Translations under genes and position numbers: made by a program
Part shown: piece by piece, positions 1 through 8,194 of the stretch
Layout: the number at the start of each line of letters is the position of its first letter
How positions within the stretch are numbered: the stretch's first letter is position 1
The notes under the pieces: model-generated
What the model was told of the DNA's origin: nothing
Databases searched by the model: none
The model's input: the letters and a program-made list of their open reading frames with translations, nothing else
Assembly: GCA_019239875.1 (NCBI GenBank)
Contig: JAFAZI010000055.1
Coordinates: forward strand, 1 to 33,923
Direction: 5' to 3'
Origin: Frankiaceae bacterium
GTDB lineage: Bacteria > Actinomycetota > Actinomycetes > JAFAQI01
DNA: 33,923 nt

Positions 1-189
1 GGCGAGCTCACCATGAAGAAGCTTCGCCGCGGCACCCATCACAGCGTCCGCGACCTCAACGCCGATATTCGCAGCTGGATCGAAAACTGGAACGACAACC
101 CCCGGCCCTACGTCTGGTCCAAGACCGCCGACCAAATCCTTGAAAGCGTCAGCAAATACTGCTCTCGGATTAACGGTTCAGGACACTAG
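1..189 (+). CDS. IS630-family transposase, C-terminal fragment (5' end outside window)
   Basis: An open frame enters from the left edge and ends at TAG 187-189 (62 residues visible). It reads like the tail of an IS630/Tc1-mariner type transposase: a basic stretch, then DLNADIRSWIENWNDNPRP, then a short tail ending SRINGSGH. This region follows the last catalytic acidic residue in the family. The catalytic domain lies outside the window, so activity cannot be judged. The last codons (GGTTCAGGACAC) probably form part of the right terminal inverted repeat. The stop codon's TA falls in a CTAG that is shared with the stop codon of the opposing LLM gene. IS630 elements insert at TA, often inside CTAG, so the element probably ends at about 186-188. 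Confidence 0.75.
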   Translation, partial: GELTMKKLRRGTHHSVRDLNADIRSWIENWNDNPRPYVWSKTADQILESVSKYCSRINGSGH

Positions 190-1169
190 GCGAGCGCGGG
201 CAGGACCTTTTCGATGTAGAGGTTGACGGTGTCCCATGCCTTGTCGACCGGCATGCCGCCGACCAGCGGATGCAAGATCATCGTCGCGAAGTCACCCTCC
301 GCCTTGCAGATCTCGATCGCCTGCTCGGGGGAGAGGATCCGGTAGATGCCCTCGGCGCGCAGCTCCTCCACCGTGCTCGCGTGGGATGCGACCGCGGAGT
401 GCACGTCATCGGTCTGCCAGCTCTGGTAGCGGCTGGCTTCGTGCAACAGGTGATGGCCGAGCTCGGCCCACGCCTTGTCCGGGTCCTCCTGGATGATCGT
501 GAGGGCGGTCTCCGCCGGCGGCATGATGAGGAAGGGCGTCGTGCCGTTCTCCGCACACTGCTCGTTGTAGTACTGCTCGAGCTCGGGCAGATGCGCGGCC
601 GGCAGCAGACCGAGGCCTAGTCGGGCGGCGCGGCGAGCGGCCGGCTTGCCGCTACCGCCGACGAACAGGATGCCGGCGGCCGGCGTCGCCGGGGTGGGTG
701 TCACCGTCAGCCGCCGGCCGTCGTACTCGAACTCCTCGCCCGACCACGCATTGACGATCGCCTCGAGGTAGGCGTCCATCGTCTTGCCGCGGCCCTTCCA
801 GTCAGCCCCGGCGTCCGCGTACTCCTCCGGCCGGTAGCCGAGCCCGGCGACGACATTGATGCGACCACCGCTGGCGAGGTCGAGGATCGCGACCTGCTCG
901 GCTACTCGGATCGGATCGTTCAGCGGCACCAGCAAGGCCTGCACCATCAGCCGGATGTTCTTGGTCCGGCCGAGCATCAGTCCGGCGATCGTCAGCGGCG
1001 CGGGACTCCAACCGTCATCGACGCCGTGGTGCTCCTCCACGGTGACCGCCATGAAGCCCGCCTCGTCCGCCGCGGCCGCCATCTCGATGCCGGCCTGGTA
1101 CATCGAGGACAGCGTCGCCGGGTCTCGGCCGGGCAGCACGAAGTTGAAGCGGAGCAGCGAGATCGGCAT
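186..1169 (-). CDS. LLM-class (luciferase-like) flavin/F420-dependent oxidoreductase
   Basis: The protein has 327 residues and is a TIM-barrel luciferase-like monooxygenase. Visible family marks are the N-terminal strand ISLLRFNFVLPGRDP, the VTVEEHHG segment, LASGGRINVVAGLGYRPEEYA (the usual nucleotide-binding turn), and a C-terminal half with LFVGGSGKPAARRAARLGLG. The start is the ATG at 1169, because GGAGGA lies 8 nt upstream (complement of 1178-1183); an in-frame start 45 nt further out has no better support. The substrate is unknown. Actinobacterial members use F420H2 or FMN, and the sequence alone does not decide which. A perfect ATCTGAC/GTCAGAT palindrome lies 44 bp upstream of the start. 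The stop codon overlaps the end of the neighbouring IS630 transposase. The length is normal for the family, so no large truncation is evident. Confidence 0.85.
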   Translation of the reverse strand: MPISLLRFNFVLPGRDPATLSSMYQAGIEMAAAADEAGFMAVTVEEHHGVDDGWSPAPLTIAGLMLGRTKNIRLMVQALLVPLNDPIRVAEQVAILDLASGGRINVVAGLGYRPEEYADAGADWKGRGKTMDAYLEAIVNAWSGEEFEYDGRRLTVTPTPATPAAGILFVGGSGKPAARRAARLGLGLLPAAHLPELEQYYNEQCAENGTTPFLIMPPAETALTIIQEDPDKAWAELGHHLLHEASRYQSWQTDDVHSAVASHASTVEELRAEGIYRILSPEQAIEICKAEGDFATMILHPLVGGMPVDKAWDTVNLYIEKVLPALA

Positions 1170-1212
1170 GACGAGAGTCCTCCAAGATCGGGTGTCACCA
1201 GCCTGCCACAAC

Positions 1213-1231
1213 ATCTGACGCCCCGTCAGAT
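1213..1231. promoter_or_regulatory. Palindromic operator candidate ATCTGAC-N5-GTCAGAT (site 1)
   Basis: A perfect 7-bp inverted repeat with a GCCCC spacer sits between the LLM gene start (1169) and the stop of the pentapeptide gene (1241). It therefore lies in the promoter region of the LLM gene. The same arms with the same spacing recur at 26055-26073 and, slightly degenerate, at 28505-28519. The geometry suits a dimeric TetR- or MarR-type regulator. The regulator is not identified. Confidence 0.6.
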
Positions 1232-1240
1232 TCGGGTTGG

Positions 1241-1846
1241 TCAGGCGTCGCGGAGCTTGAGGCCGATCTCGTGCGCGAGGGAGGGTGCGAGGGCCGGCAG
1301 GTCACTCATGTCGATCTGGGCGCCGCGCAGCCCCGTCACCCCGGTGACGCCGGCGAGGTTGCAGCTGGTGATGGCCAGACACTTCACGATGGCTGCGTCG
1401 AACTGGGCCCGCTGCAGGTCGCAGCTGTCGATGGTGACGTGGTCGAACGTCGTGTTGTAGAAGTCGACACCCGACAGGTCGCAGTCCCGGAAGACGACCT
1501 GACGAAGGCGCGTGAAGCGCAGCGAGAGCTCGGTCGTCTGGCAGTCGTGGACGATTGTGTCCTCGATCTGGCCTTTCGCGAACACGATGGCGCGGACCCT
1601 GGTGGTGGCGATGACAGTACGGCGAAGCATCGCCCCGGATGCGACGATCGCGGAGAGATCGCAGTCCTCGAATCGAAGGTCAGTGAGCCCCGGCCGGTCG
1701 AGGTCCCGCTCGAGGATTCGCGCGTGCTGGAACCACAGCCCGTGGAGGTCGTCCTCGCAGTCATCCGGCGCGTCGGCCACCGGCGCATCCACGGTGAGAT
1801 TCGGCGGGGTCGCGTGGTGCGGTCGACCGCACGTCGTCTCGTTCAC
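1241..1846 (-). CDS. Pentapeptide-repeat protein
   Basis: The protein has 201 residues. From about residue 45 to 170 it shows repeated five-residue units of the A(D/N)LxX type, for example LRFEDCDLSAIV, VVFRDCDLSGVDF, VTIDSCDLQRAQF and LAITSCNLAGVTG. These predict a right-handed quadrilateral beta-helix. The N-terminus, with an acidic ADAPDDCEDD stretch, lies outside the repeats. There is no signal peptide, so it is probably cytoplasmic. The start ATG overlaps the stop of the upstream membrane-protein gene by 4 nt (1843-1846), so the two are probably translated together. Some pentapeptide proteins protect DNA gyrase by mimicking DNA. Nothing here shows that role, and the function is open. Confidence 0.85.
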   Translation of the reverse strand: MNETTCGRPHHATPPNLTVDAPVADAPDDCEDDLHGLWFQHARILERDLDRPGLTDLRFEDCDLSAIVASGAMLRRTVIATTRVRAIVFAKGQIEDTIVHDCQTTELSLRFTRLRQVVFRDCDLSGVDFYNTTFDHVTIDSCDLQRAQFDAAIVKCLAITSCNLAGVTGVTGLRGAQIDMSDLPALAPSLAHEIGLKLRDA

Positions 1847-2217
1847 GCTGACCGACGTACCGCGATCAATCGAATCCCGCCGGCCGTGAGCATTAGTGCC
1901 GTGGCGAGGGCACCGGCAAGGATCGCCCAGTCCGCGAGCAGGTGTCCGGGGCGCACGGAGGTGGGCACCTCCATCGGGTTGTCGTATCGCATGTCTGCTG
2001 GATAGACGGTCGCGGTGTGGATGCGCTGGTCTTGGCTGAACCAGTGCAGGGGATAGCCGTAGCTCAGGGTGCGAAGATCGCGATGACTGTGTGCGGTGGC
2101 GGTTTGGACCGCCGGCGCGGCGACAGCCAACAAGCCGCCGATGACGAGAGAGAAGGGGATGGCGAAGGCGGCCATCGAGGCTGAGATCAGCATCGTCAGC
2201 TGCCGTCGCCGGTCCAC
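1843..2217 (-). CDS. Small two-helix membrane protein, function unknown
   Basis: The GTG start at 2217 gives 124 residues; an internal ATG at 2193 would give 116. Two hydrophobic segments are visible. One is at about residues 9-40 (MLISASMAAFAIPFSLVIGG onward) and one at about 92-117 (LLADWAILAGALATALMLTA). A polar segment between them contains DLRTLSYGYPLHWFSQDQ and is probably extracytoplasmic. Neither start has a clear Shine-Dalgarno sequence. The AT-rich stretch just outside GTG 2217 (TACTTAA in the gene's sense) could be a -10 box for a leaderless message. The gene overlaps the pentapeptide gene by 4 nt and forms a two-gene operon with it. I do not recognise the family. Confidence 0.7.
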   Translation of the reverse strand: MDRRRQLTMLISASMAAFAIPFSLVIGGLLAVAAPAVQTATAHSHRDLRTLSYGYPLHWFSQDQRIHTATVYPADMRYDNPMEVPTSVRPGHLLADWAILAGALATALMLTAGGIRLIAVRRSA

Positions 2218-2247
2218 GTGTTAAGTATCGACCCGTACGGTGACGGC

Positions 2248-3006
2248 ATGTCGACGCACGCGCAGCGAGCGCGGTCCTTCGGCGCGATCGCCGACGAGTA
2301 CGACCGACTCCGGCCCTCGCCCGGTGCTGCTGCCGTTGACTGGCTCGTTCCCGATGGTTGCCAGGTGGCGGTGGACGTCGCAGCCGGGACGGGCAAGATG
2401 ACGAGGGCGTTGACCGAGCGGGTGCCCACCGTCATCGCCGTCGAGCCGGACGAACGCATGCGTGCCGTCCTCGCGGACCGGTCGCCGACGGTGAGAGTTC
2501 TTGACGGCACGGGCGAGCAGATCCCGTTGCCGGATGGGAGCGCGGATGCCTTGTTCGTCGCCTCGGCGTGGCACTGGCTCGACCCTGACCACGCGCTGCC
2601 GGAGATCGCGCGTGTCCTCCGCGACGGTGGCAGGCTCGGTGTCCTCTGGACCAGCCGCGACCGCGACATCGAGTGGGTTCGCGATCTCGACCGCGGTCCT
2701 GACGACCCGCCATGGGACGGCGCCAGCGAAGGTCAGCATCGAGCGCGACGGGCCGAAGGTCTCGCCGACGCGCGCGGCTATCAGAAGCCCGAGACGGCGT
2801 CGTTCGGTTTCACCCGGCGCATGACGCTCGAGGATGTCGTGGAGATGGTTGCGACGTACAGCGCCGTGATCACGGCCGAGCCGGCGGTACGCAACCGCCT
2901 GCTAGACGTGGCGCGCGACAGGTTGCAGCGGCGCTTCCCCGGCGAGACGGAGATCGACCTCCCGATGCGGACCTGGTGCTGGCGCGCCGAACGCATCCCG
3001 CGCTGA
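2248..3006 (+). CDS. Class I SAM-dependent methyltransferase
   Basis: The protein has 252 residues counted from ATG 2248 (MSTHAQRARSF); an in-frame GTG at 2218 is possible. The Rossmann-fold motif I is VAVDVAAGTGKMTRAL at about residues 41-56, followed by VIAVEPDERM (acidic residue for the SAM ribose). A motif IV/V region reads ADALFVASAWHWLDPD, then ARVLRDGGRLGVLW. This matches the Methyltransf_11/UbiE-like group, which methylates small molecules. The substrate cannot be read from sequence. It is divergent from the membrane-protein gene, with only about 30 bp between the outermost starts, so the two promoters must overlap. No strong ribosome-binding site is seen. Confidence 0.85.
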   Translation: MSTHAQRARSFGAIADEYDRLRPSPGAAAVDWLVPDGCQVAVDVAAGTGKMTRALTERVPTVIAVEPDERMRAVLADRSPTVRVLDGTGEQIPLPDGSADALFVASAWHWLDPDHALPEIARVLRDGGRLGVLWTSRDRDIEWVRDLDRGPDDPPWDGASEGQHRARRAEGLADARGYQKPETASFGFTRRMTLEDVVEMVATYSAVITAEPAVRNRLLDVARDRLQRRFPGETEIDLPMRTWCWRAERIPR

Positions 3007-3149
3007 CCTCTCCTGTCAAGGCGTGAAACCAGCGCTGTGTACGACTTCGTCAGGGCGGGGTTCTGGGGATAACTTTGCTTCGGTTTTTCTTTTGTTACCA
3101 ACGGTTTCTGACCCCGAAACTGTCGTAGGTGGCGGCTAGGTTTTGTTCT

Positions 3150-4394
3150 ATGAGCGCGGCGTTGATCACCCAGCTGAACGAGGTGATCACCGCGCTCGGG
3201 CAGGTCGACCCGCGGGAGCTCGGGTCGGGTCTGGCAGTGATCCAACGCACCGAGGACCTGCTGAAGGCGTCGAACCGCCTCGACGCCGTGATCAGCACCC
3301 AGCTGCAGGTGATGCACATCGACCGCAGCACCGAGATCGAGTCCGGCCGCAGAACCCGCGGCTGGCTGGTCGAGGAGCAGTGCCGGAGCAAACCGGAAGC
3401 CTCACGGCGGATGACGGTGGCGCGGGCGATGCCGGAGCATCCGGTGATCGCCGACGCGCTCGCCCGCGGGGAGATCAACCTGGAACACGCGCAGGTGATC
3501 CTACGGCTGCTGCGCTCCACCCCACCTGAGCTGCGGGACGTGGTCGAGAAAGCCCTCGTCGACGCCGCCGCCTACGTCGACCCGTCCGCGCTCGCCGCGT
3601 TCTGCCGCGACGTGAAACAGAACCTCGGCTGGGCCGAAGACAAGCAGGAAGCCGATCAGCGGCGGTATGACTCCCGGTGGCTCACCGTCTCGGACACGAT
3701 CGAGGGGATGACGTCGATCTCCGGGATGCTCGACCCGGCCGGCGCCGCCGCCCTGAAAGCCGCGCTACACGCGATGATGAGCAAGGGCGGCGAAGAAGAC
3801 ACCCGCACCTCCCAGCAGCGCCGCGCCGACGCCCTGGTCTCCCTGGCGAACCGGGCGCTGGACGCCGGGGAGCTGCCCGAGGTCAACGGGGAACGCCCCC
3901 ACATCAGCCTCACCCTGGCGTGGGAAGACCTCAAACGCGACCTGCAGCAACAAGGGGACACCCTCACGGGGGAGTTCCACGACCGGTACGCCGGCGGGGC
4001 GATGCTCGACGGCACCGAGGTCAGCATCGCCACCGCCCGGATGCTGGCGTGTGACGCCGGGATCATCCCGATCACCCTCGGCGGCGACGGGGAGATCCTC
4101 GACATCGGGCGACGAACCCGGACCTGGCCGCTGGCGATCCTGCGCGCTCTGCTCCACCAGTGCGGTGGGCGGTGCGGCTGGCCGAAATGCCACGGCCGCG
4201 CCGAGCACGCCCACCACCTGCAGTACTGGTCACTCGGCGGGCAGACATCCGTCGCGAACGGTGTCTACCTGTGCGGGTTCCACCACCGCCTCATCCACCA
4301 CAGCGACTGGACCATCACCAAACACCCCGACACCACCATCACCGTCCACCGCGACCCCACCAGCACGACCGGACCACCCGGCTGGCATCCCTAG
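3150..4394 (+). CDS. DUF222 / 13E12-type HNH endonuclease-like protein
   Basis: The protein has 414 residues from ATG 3150. An N-terminal helical DUF222 domain covers about residues 1-300 (LITQLNEVITAL; later MTSISGMLDPAGAAALKAAL, a hallmark of the family). The C-terminal HNH domain starts with CGGRCGWPKC (Cys338), then AEHAHHLQYW, then YLCGFHHRLIHH (Cys375). All expected Cys/His ligands and the central Asn are present, so the nuclease fold looks intact. These proteins are multi-copy in actinobacterial genomes, and their biological role is poorly known. The 143 bp upstream are AT-richer than the neighbourhood and contain a T-run at about 3085-3096. Nothing in the flanks suggests that it belongs to an operon. 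Confidence 0.9.
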   Translation: MSAALITQLNEVITALGQVDPRELGSGLAVIQRTEDLLKASNRLDAVISTQLQVMHIDRSTEIESGRRTRGWLVEEQCRSKPEASRRMTVARAMPEHPVIADALARGEINLEHAQVILRLLRSTPPELRDVVEKALVDAAAYVDPSALAAFCRDVKQNLGWAEDKQEADQRRYDSRWLTVSDTIEGMTSISGMLDPAGAAALKAALHAMMSKGGEEDTRTSQQRRADALVSLANRALDAGELPEVNGERPHISLTLAWEDLKRDLQQQGDTLTGEFHDRYAGGAMLDGTEVSIATARMLACDAGIIPITLGGDGEILDIGRRTRTWPLAILRALLHQCGGRCGWPKCHGRAEHAHHLQYWSLGGQTSVANGVYLCGFHHRLIHHSDWTITKHPDTTITVHRDPTSTTGPPGWHP

Positions 4395-4541
4395 CGGGCG
4401 GCCCACCGGCCGACCCGCGCCCCGCACGACCTCCCCTCGACCGTCACCGACCCCGCCACACCATCCCCAGGCCGGACGCTCAGCGTCCCGGCCCCACACC
4501 CATGCCCGAAATGGCTGGCAGCAGTGCTTGTCATGCGGTGA

Positions 4542-4557
4542 CAGGGCTATCGCCCTG
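4542..4557. other. Small inverted repeat between convergent genes
   Basis: CAGGGC-TATC-GCCCTG forms a 6-bp stem with a 4-nt loop. It lies in the 208-bp gap (4395-4602) between the HNH gene and the oppositely oriented secreted-protein gene. It could act as a weak bidirectional terminator, but no T-run follows on either side. I see nothing else in this gap. Confidence 0.3.
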
Positions 4558-4602
4558 CCTGCGCCTGACAACCTGCAAATTCGTGTGACTTGCGTGAGGG
4601 CG

Positions 4603-5271
4603 TTACGGTCTCCGGGGCTCGCGCCCGAGGGTCGATTTCGGCCGGGCTGGCGCCTTGGCCGAAGCTGACGCGGTCGTGCCGGCCGGCGCGGTCCCGCTGA
4701 TCACCCAGCCACTCACGTCCGCCCACAGGAAGTAGTTGGCCTCAGGCGATATTGGAATGCTGGAACCGACCAAACACCAGGACTGCCCGGCGACGGGCTT
4801 GAGCACGATGGCCGTGGGAAACGTGTCGATCAGCGTCTCGTCGGGCTTGACCCGCCACATGCCGAGCGGCCGATACGTCGTCACAGCGTTCTCTACGCAT
4901 GGGGAGCCGTTCGGGACGTTGAACTGGTACAGCGAGACCGAGCGGCCTACAGAGGCGGTCGCGCTCGGCGTGAAAATGATCCGATTCAGCGCGACGACCG
5001 ACGTACTGATCGGGAGGAGCGTGGTGTAGGTCTGGGTGGTGTTGTCGTAGATGTACCCACCCTGGGTGGCGAGCGGCCTGCCCTGAGGAGCGACCACTGC
5101 GGTCGTCCGCAGGGCTCCGGAAGCGTCGACCTTGGCAACGTGTGCCTCGTTCGTCCCGTCGGCGATGTTGACGACTTGACCTGTCGCGGCGACGGCCGTT
5201 CCCGCGCCGATAACCGCGACTAGCAGACCCCCGATGATTAACGAGGCTAGATTCCCCCGCATCTTCTGCAT
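4603..5271 (-). CDS. Secreted protein with Sec signal peptide, function unknown
   Basis: The protein has 222 residues. The start at 5271 (MQKMRGNLASL) is chosen because a GGGGGA ribosome-binding site lies about 6 nt upstream. It also places a textbook signal peptide at the N-terminus: a basic n-region, the hydrophobic core LASLIIGGLLVAVIGAGT, and an AVAA cleavage region near residue 29. The mature part is rich in Thr, Val and Ser, with two Cys (SPCVEN, SWCLVG) that could form a disulphide. The tail is Ala/Pro/Arg-rich. Similar short exported proteins of unknown function are common in actinomycetes. I recognise no catalytic motif. The next gene upstream on this strand is the thioesterase, about 95 bp away. 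Confidence 0.75.
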   Translation of the reverse strand: MQKMRGNLASLIIGGLLVAVIGAGTAVAATGQVVNIADGTNEAHVAKVDASGALRTTAVVAPQGRPLATQGGYIYDNTTQTYTTLLPISTSVVALNRIIFTPSATASVGRSVSLYQFNVPNGSPCVENAVTTYRPLGMWRVKPDETLIDTFPTAIVLKPVAGQSWCLVGSSIPISPEANYFLWADVSGWVISGTAPAGTTASASAKAPARPKSTLGREPRRP

Positions 5272-5366
5272 GTCTTCCCCCTTTAGCGCAGATTCCGACG
5301 AACGTAGCAGCGCAGACGTGCCGGCGGAGCGGATCGTGGGCACCTGTCGGACAACTCGCCGGTTGG

Positions 5367-6050
5367 CTAATGCGCCTTGGGTTGGTGGTGGGTTGCGGCG
5401 ATCTCGCGGTGTTGTGCGAGCCGGTCCTGCGTCGGCCGGATGAAGATGCCTTCGGCTTCTGCGGTGACGACGCCGTCGGCGGTGATCTCCCCAGTCGCGA
5501 ACACCTTCCGACCCTCGATCCGGTCGGTTCGCGCGGTGAGCTTGAGCGGTACGCCGATCGGTGTCGGCCGGCGGTACCGGATGTTGAGGCCGCCGGTCAT
5601 GGCGCCGACGCCGTACACGATGTTCGCCGTTCCCAGCAGCTGGTCGAGCAGGGCAGCGACGAAACCACCGTGGACGCCACCCGGCGGCCCTTCGTGGATG
5701 GGTCGCATCGTGATCTCGCTCGTGATCGACCCGTCGTCGCAGAGCTCGACGACCAGCGGTGGGGACAGCGGGTTTGCCGGGCCGGCCACGGGGTTGTGCG
5801 GACGGTCACCCTTGCCCATGGCTTCCAGGGGTGGCCACGGGGTGCCGGCGCGAAGGCGCGAACCGTTCGGTCCCTCGAGCTGCTCTGAGATCTTGTCGAG
5901 GGCCTCGATCACCTCACGAAGTTCTGACTCCTTGGCGAGGGTCAGCACACTGGCGTCCATCAGGCGCCGCACCGAGCTCGCGAGCTCCGGTCCGATGCCG
6001 TCGAGCGGCGGCGTCTGGTAGTCGATCCGCTCACCTGGCTCTTCGGTCAC
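5367..6050 (-). CDS. PaaI-family hotdog-fold acyl-CoA thioesterase
   Basis: The protein has 227 residues with a GTG start at 6050. The C-terminal half is a hotdog domain. The motif HGGFVAALLDQLLG (His127-Gly129, Asp136) is the usual catalytic helix of PaaI/YbaW-like thioesterases, and LNIRYRRPTPIGVPLKL is the following strand. The N-terminal 70 residues form an extra helical region (VLTLAKESELREVIEALDKI). The gene starts 13 bp after the echA19-like stop on the same strand and is probably the last gene of the fadA5-echA19-thioesterase operon, which is driven from the KstR-box region near 8100. A housekeeping role in releasing CoA from stalled steroid-CoA or acyl-CoA intermediates is plausible but inferred. 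Confidence 0.85.
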   Translation of the reverse strand: MTEEPGERIDYQTPPLDGIGPELASSVRRLMDASVLTLAKESELREVIEALDKISEQLEGPNGSRLRAGTPWPPLEAMGKGDRPHNPVAGPANPLSPPLVVELCDDGSITSEITMRPIHEGPPGGVHGGFVAALLDQLLGTANIVYGVGAMTGGLNIRYRRPTPIGVPLKLTARTDRIEGRKVFATGEITADGVVTAEAEGIFIRPTQDRLAQHREIAATHHQPKAH

Positions 6051-6063
6051 GTGACGTCGCCCG

Positions 6064-6852
6064 TCACGTGCCCGTGTACGCCGGCGGCCGCTTCTCCTTG
6101 AACGCGAGCGTGCCTTCCTTGGCGTCGTTCGTGCCGAAGATCGCGACGCCGATCTCGAGCTCCTTCGCGAGGCCCTCGGCCTCGGTGAGCCCTTCGCTCG
6201 CCTGCACCGCTTTCTTCACCGCCTGCACTGACAGCGGCGCGTTTGCGGCGATCTTCTCCGCGATCTCGAGGGCGACCTTGAGTGCCTCGCCATCGGGTAC
6301 GACGCGACCGATCAGGCCGATCCGTTCGGCCTCGGCGGCCGAGACCCGTTCGCCGATGAGCAGCATCTCCATCGCCTTGGTGAACCCGATCTGGCGACGA
6401 AGCCGGACCGTCGAGCCGCCGAGCGGGAACAGGCCGCGCGTCACCTCGGTCACGCCGAAGACCGCACTCTCCCCGGCCACGCGGATGTCCGTCGCCTGCA
6501 GGATCTCGGTGCCGCCGGCAAGCGCGAAGCCTTCGACCGCGGCGATCAGCGGCTTGGACAGCTGGTGGCTGCGCAGCAGTGCCTTCCAGTGCAGCCCGCT
6601 GTCCTCTTTCATCCGCTCGGCTGCGGCCGACGTCGTACCGGACTCGTTCATCATCTTCAGGTCGGCGCCGGAGCAGAACGTCCCACCAGCTCCGGTCAGC
6701 ACCGCCACGCGGATCGACGGGTCGGTGTCGATCTGATCCCACGCGTCCGCGAGTCCGACGATCATGTCCGGTGAGAGCGCGTTGCGCGCCTCGGGGCGGT
6801 TCATCGTCAAGACCAGCACGTGGCCGATCTGCTCGACTTCGAGATGTGCCAT
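6064..6852 (-). CDS. echA19: Enoyl-CoA hydratase, EchA19-like (crotonase family)
   Basis: The protein has 262 residues, the usual crotonase length. The oxyanion-hole segments are GGTFCSGADLKM and AGGTEILQATD. Both catalytic glutamates are present: Glu116 in AGGTE and Glu136 in FGVTEVTRG. The block VAGESAVFGVTE...LGGSTVRL...QI and the tail DAKEGTLAFKEKRPP closely resemble M. tuberculosis EchA19 (Rv3516) as I remember it. EchA19 hydrates 22-enoyl steroid CoA esters during cholesterol side-chain beta-oxidation. The gene begins 5 bp after the fadA5 stop, so the two are co-transcribed. Assignment to EchA19 rather than a paralogue rests on remembered sequence similarity and context. Confidence 0.85.
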   Translation of the reverse strand: MAHLEVEQIGHVLVLTMNRPEARNALSPDMIVGLADAWDQIDTDPSIRVAVLTGAGGTFCSGADLKMMNESGTTSAAAERMKEDSGLHWKALLRSHQLSKPLIAAVEGFALAGGTEILQATDIRVAGESAVFGVTEVTRGLFPLGGSTVRLRRQIGFTKAMEMLLIGERVSAAEAERIGLIGRVVPDGEALKVALEIAEKIAANAPLSVQAVKKAVQASEGLTEAEGLAKELEIGVAIFGTNDAKEGTLAFKEKRPPAYTGT

Positions 6853-6857
6853 GCCGC

Positions 6858-8033
<1,176 letters not shown>

Positions 8034-8044
8034 TCAGAACGTCT

Positions 8045-8092
8045 CGATGGGCGCGAAAAGTCGCCCTCGGGGCCCATCGCAAAGGGCCCGAG
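8045..8092 (-). promoter_or_regulatory. fadA5 leader with two mutually exclusive hairpins
   Basis: Two inverted repeats share one segment. CGATGGGC (8045-8052) pairs with GCCCATCG (8072-8079). CTCGGGGCCC (8066-8075) pairs, with one bulge, with GGGCCCGAG (8084-8092). Both lie in what would be the 5' untranslated RNA of fadA5, between the KstR box at 8100 and the start at 8021. Only one helix can form at a time. Whether this controls expression is unknown. Confidence 0.4.
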
Positions 8093-8099
8093 AGAAAAG

Positions 8100-8113
8100 T
8101 AAAACACGTTCTA
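8100..8113. promoter_or_regulatory. KstR operator, fadA5 side
   Basis: The sequence TAAAACACGTTCTA fits the established KstR consensus TnnAACnnGTTnnA at every fixed position. It lies 79 bp from the fadA5 start, next to a T-run (8114-8119), and probably overlaps the leftward promoter. A KstR-like gene is present in the same locus at 17287-17880. Confidence 0.85.
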
Positions 8114-8160
8114 GTTTTTTCGGCCAGAGGTGTTGACGCCCGATCGGATTGGGGTCAGAT

Positions 8161-8174
8161 TAGAACAGGTTCCA
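8161..8174. promoter_or_regulatory. KstR operator, P450 side
   Basis: The sequence TAGAACAGGTTCCA fits TnnAACnnGTTnnA at every fixed position. It lies 20 bp before the GTG start of the P450 gene and would overlap or closely follow its promoter. Repression would cover the long rightward operon from the P450 to the kstR-like gene. It is 61 bp from the other box in this divergent region. Confidence 0.85.
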
Positions 8175-8194
8175 TTCTTGCCTGAGGGGTATCC

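Noticed and set aside
4395-4602. Search for a small gene in the gap behind the HNH gene
   Set aside because: The open frames there only continue shadows of the HNH gene and have no start signals. Only a weak hairpin is present.
5310-5355. Possible third copy of the 46-bp palindrome after the thioesterase gene
   Set aside because: Only one outer arm (5347-5355) is exact. The partner arm and the spacing do not fit, so I list only the 9-mer as an observation.
8142-8160. Possible fourth ATCTGAC-type site next to the P450 KstR box
   Set aside because: GTCAGAT is present at 8154-8160, but the left half is ATCGGA with 6 instead of 7 bases between the half-sites. This is too degenerate to claim.
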